Below, in pieces: positions 18,421 to 20,479 of a stretch of 20,479 bases of DNA (its first letter is position 1; each line of letters starts with the position of its first letter). The DNA lies in the NCBI RefSeq assembly GCF_000150275.1, contig NW_002060964.1:1078943-1099421 (forward strand). Reading direction: 5' to 3'. This stretch comes from Trichoplax adhaerens. Taxonomy: Eukaryota > Placozoa > Uniplacotomia > Trichoplacea > Trichoplacidae. Made by a program: the position numbers and the translations under genes. Under the pieces are notes generated by a model, which had not been told where the DNA came from, searched no databases, and worked only from the letters and a program-made list of their open reading frames with translations.

Positions 18421-19380
18421 ATGGTTGATAATACTACTGATACACAATCGCAAGAAAATTTTGCTGTTATAATTATCCAGTTTAGCCTTATTACGTTGAC
18501 ATTGGTTAGCAATATCGCTCTAGTAGGGATCGTGGCGTTCTCTAAAAATTTACATGATTTATCTTATAACTTTATTATTAATGTATCTATATCTGATATT
18601 CTCTCATCAATCATACAGTGTACATATGCCATTACAGCAATCTCAACCGTTACAATATCTAGGCCTGTTGGTGTAGTTATATGTCGATTAGCATATGGAT
18701 CTTTGGTTACATCAGCCAACACCTCTATTGCAAGTTTAACTATGATAAGTATCTATCGATTAAAAATCGTCAGTTGTCCTTTAACATTTCGCAACACGAT
18801 CATTTTTAAACATTGTACTAAGTTTATTATACTCTCTTGGCTTATGGGCGTCGTATTCGCTATCCCTGCTTTCCTAATAGGAGCTTATGATCCAGAAACG
18901 AAAGGCTGTGACCTTGGCTTCCCTTATGATAAAGTCTTTAACATTGTCTATTTTTCGATAACCATACTATTTGTCTACTTGATTCCAGGAATAATAATGT
19001 TAAGGAATTACAGACGTATCGCAATCTGTTTATCTTCTCAAATATCCGATAATACTGCTATAGCTCAAGACCGTAACGCTTCTATTAATCGCACAAGAAG
19101 CGTTATTCGAGTCTTTATCATCGCGGCAGTGGCACAAACATTATTGACATTGCCCTATGTTATATCAGTCTTAACTTACTCAATACTCAATCAGAACCAA
19201 TTTCAGTTACACCTTGATAATCCCCTACTTTCTGTAATCGTCTGGCTATCGTTCGTTATCAATATAGCATCCTACCTAGTAAATCCATTTATGTTCTTAA
19301 TTTTCGATAAAAATATTAGAATTGTAGCACATGATCTATGTCTTCGAATTTATGATAGCTGTAGTTTTACGAAATCATGA
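18421..19380 (+). CDS. Class A (rhodopsin-like) GPCR, intact copy 6
   Basis: Single exon, 319 residues, collinear without gaps with copy 2. Landmarks are an N-terminal Asn-Thr-Thr glycosylation site (N4), N31, D59 (2.50), C88 followed by Arg (3.25), S102, Tyr-Arg-Leu with R113 (3.50), W140, C163 in loop 2, P189 and Y197, P245 (6.50), and NPFMF at 288-292. The 3.32 equivalent is Leu rather than the Thr of copies 2-4. Loop 3 between TM6 and TM7 (about 257-273) differs strongly from copy 2, while TM2, the TM3 end and the TM5 end are nearly identical. The N-terminus, with a Gln-Ser-Gln-Glu stretch, is closest to copy 1, in line with the shared promoter subtype. Ligand unknown; a peptide or other non-amine ligand is possible. 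Confidence 0.92.
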   Translation: MVDNTTDTQSQENFAVIIIQFSLITLTLVSNIALVGIVAFSKNLHDLSYNFIINVSISDILSSIIQCTYAITAISTVTISRPVGVVICRLAYGSLVTSANTSIASLTMISIYRLKIVSCPLTFRNTIIFKHCTKFIILSWLMGVVFAIPAFLIGAYDPETKGCDLGFPYDKVFNIVYFSITILFVYLIPGIIMLRNYRRIAICLSSQISDNTAIAQDRNASINRTRSVIRVFIIAAVAQTLLTLPYVISVLTYSILNQNQFQLHLDNPLLSVIVWLSFVINIASYLVNPFMFLIFDKNIRIVAHDLCLRIYDSCSFTKS

Positions 19381-19462
19381 TTAATTTATCGAATACAAAC
19401 ATCAGATGCAGTAACATTTTTATTAGACAGTTAGTCTTAAATAGCTTGCATACTATTTATAG

Positions 19463-19587
19463 CATTAATTACTACCTAATCATCATTCTGAAATGGATCT
19501 AATTACCACTATAGTAATCTAGATACAGAATAGCGATAGAAGACCTGTTCTCTATTTAACAGGTTAATTGTTATCTCATATTAATAT
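19463..19587 (+). repeat. Minisatellite after copy 6, first part
   Basis: One copy starting at about 19463 and the beginning of a second at about 19562 (GTTAATTGTTATCTCAT). The array then breaks off into a piece of block X. Confidence 0.65.
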
Positions 19588-19787
19588 TGTTGTATTTATA
19601 GATTCAATTTCCGAAATTATACTAAAATAATGTACTTTATGATGAGAAATGATATTAGCAGTTGTCGCGATTTATCACATAATTAATCTGGTGAAAATCG
19701 AAAGCCGTAGGTCAACGACAGCATTTGAGCTTATCAAATTTTTACTTCGAGTATGCATTTGAAATATACGACATGTAACAAATGAAA
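19588..19787 (+). repeat. Fragment of block X splitting the minisatellite
   Basis: TTGTTGTATTTATAGATTC and CCGAAATTATACTAAAATAA match the end of block X after copy 5. The TTATCACATAATTAATCTGG stretch and a worn dyad (CTTCGAGTATGCATTTGAAA) follow. It lies between two parts of the minisatellite, unlike any other unit. Confidence 0.6.
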
Positions 19788-20090
19788 AATTCTAAAATTA
19801 GATAGACCGAATAGCTACTGTAATAAATTGGATGCGAAATAGTATTAGAGCACTTGTTCACTATTTATGGGGTTAATGGTTATCCACTCCTTATTCTGAA
19901 ATTAGATAGACCAAATTACTATTACAATAACTTTGATACGAAATATTGTTAAAGCTCTTGCTCGCTATTGACCTGTTCGACGTATAAGATGTTAGAACTT
20001 GCTTACTCTTTATGCTGTTAATAATGGTTATCTTATCGCTATTTCTAAATGGATCAAAATGATTACTATGATAACTTTGTTATACTTTTA
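19788..20090 (+). repeat. Minisatellite after copy 6, second part
   Basis: The array resumes with AATTAGATAGACC, GGGTTAATGGTTATCCACTC and GTTAATAATGGTTATCTTATC copies and ends with ATGGATCAAAATGATTACTA, corresponding to later positions of the unit 2 array. Confidence 0.65.
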
Positions 20091-20479
20091 TCTTGTTCTT
20101 AATCTGATGGAAATCGAAATCTGTAACACAGCGACAGCACTTGAAATTATGTGTTTATTATTTCGAGTATACATTTGAAATAAATGACATGTAGCAATGA
20201 AAAATACAGTACGCGTATACCGTTCGTCTGGTGACCGTGAACTGGAAAAATAATAAAAGTACGCTCTTAACTAATACGCAATACGTAATGGCTATCACTA
20301 AGACTCGTTAAATTATCATAATCTTATAATAGTACATTAAAATGATTTTAATCATTGACACTTGACTGAATGTCAAAGAAATAGACAACGATTACGCTAC
20401 TTTTAATCGCCTTCCATAAATAAAAGTTGTCTTCGATGAACATTAGCCAATTCTATTTCATACAAACTGTACATATTTC
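20091..20479. repeat. Start of spacer body after copy 6, cut by the window edge
   Basis: The order is the same as in units 2 and 4: a worn dyad (TTTCGAGTATACATTTGAAA), CGTCTGGTGACCGTGAACTG, AAGACTCGTTAAATTAT and GATGAACATTAGCCAATTC. The last bases correspond to about 5775 in unit 2 and 12290 in unit 4, each roughly 1.46-1.49 kb before the next receptor ATG. Confidence 0.6.

Noticed and set aside
1-20479. tRNA or rRNA genes in the spacers
   Set aside because: I looked for cloverleaf arms and the GGTTCGAATCC-type T-arm and saw none. The TTTCGAGT dyad superficially resembles part of a T-arm but lacks the rest.

Overview
The window is a tandem array of six copies of one intronless gene family on the + strand. 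Each copy encodes a 319-residue class A (rhodopsin-like) seven-transmembrane G-protein-coupled receptor. Single-exon receptor genes, an A+T-rich background of roughly two-thirds or more, eukaryotic poly(A) signals and an LTR with its own TATA box all point to an animal nuclear genome. A placozoan or another early-branching animal with large intronless rhodopsin-type receptor expansions fits best, but this identification is inference and a cnidarian cannot be excluded.

The genes start at 287, 3663, 7235, 10322, 13764 and 18421. Copies 2 (3663-4622) and 6 (18421-19380) are intact. Copies 1, 3, 4 and 5 each carry exactly one frameshifting indel: +14, +2, -1 and +1 nt. Apart from these lesions every copy is 960 bp, with no other stop or length change. 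All six keep the class A landmarks (N1.50, D2.50, C3.25, R3.50, W4.50, C in extracellular loop 2, P5.50, Y5.58, P6.50, NP7.49-7.50). They also share unusual motifs: Tyr-Arg instead of Asp/Glu-Arg at the end of TM3, no tryptophan at 6.48, and NPxxF instead of NPxxY.

The duplicated unit includes flanking DNA. Each gene has about 290-300 bp of conserved 5' sequence ending in a TATTTAAT element 57-60 bp before the ATG. Between genes is about 2.1-3.7 kb of shared, noncoding spacer. The spacer contains a roughly 99-bp minisatellite of up to five copies just downstream of most genes, an alternative block (called X here) after genes 1 and 5 and partly after gene 6, a conserved near-palindrome around TTTCGAGTATAC, and a long conserved body leading to the next promoter. 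The layout is mosaic, as expected from unequal crossing-over and local deletion or duplication.

The spacer before gene 6 is interrupted at 17397-17955 by a 559-bp segment. It has TG...CA ends, near-identical 7-bp flanks, and a TATA box followed by AATAAA in the correct order on the - strand. I read it as a solo LTR. The array continues past both ends of the window: the left edge lies in the 5' block of gene 1, and the right edge lies in spacer that would put another receptor gene about 1.5 kb beyond it. I see no tRNA, rRNA, CRISPR or unrelated protein-coding gene.
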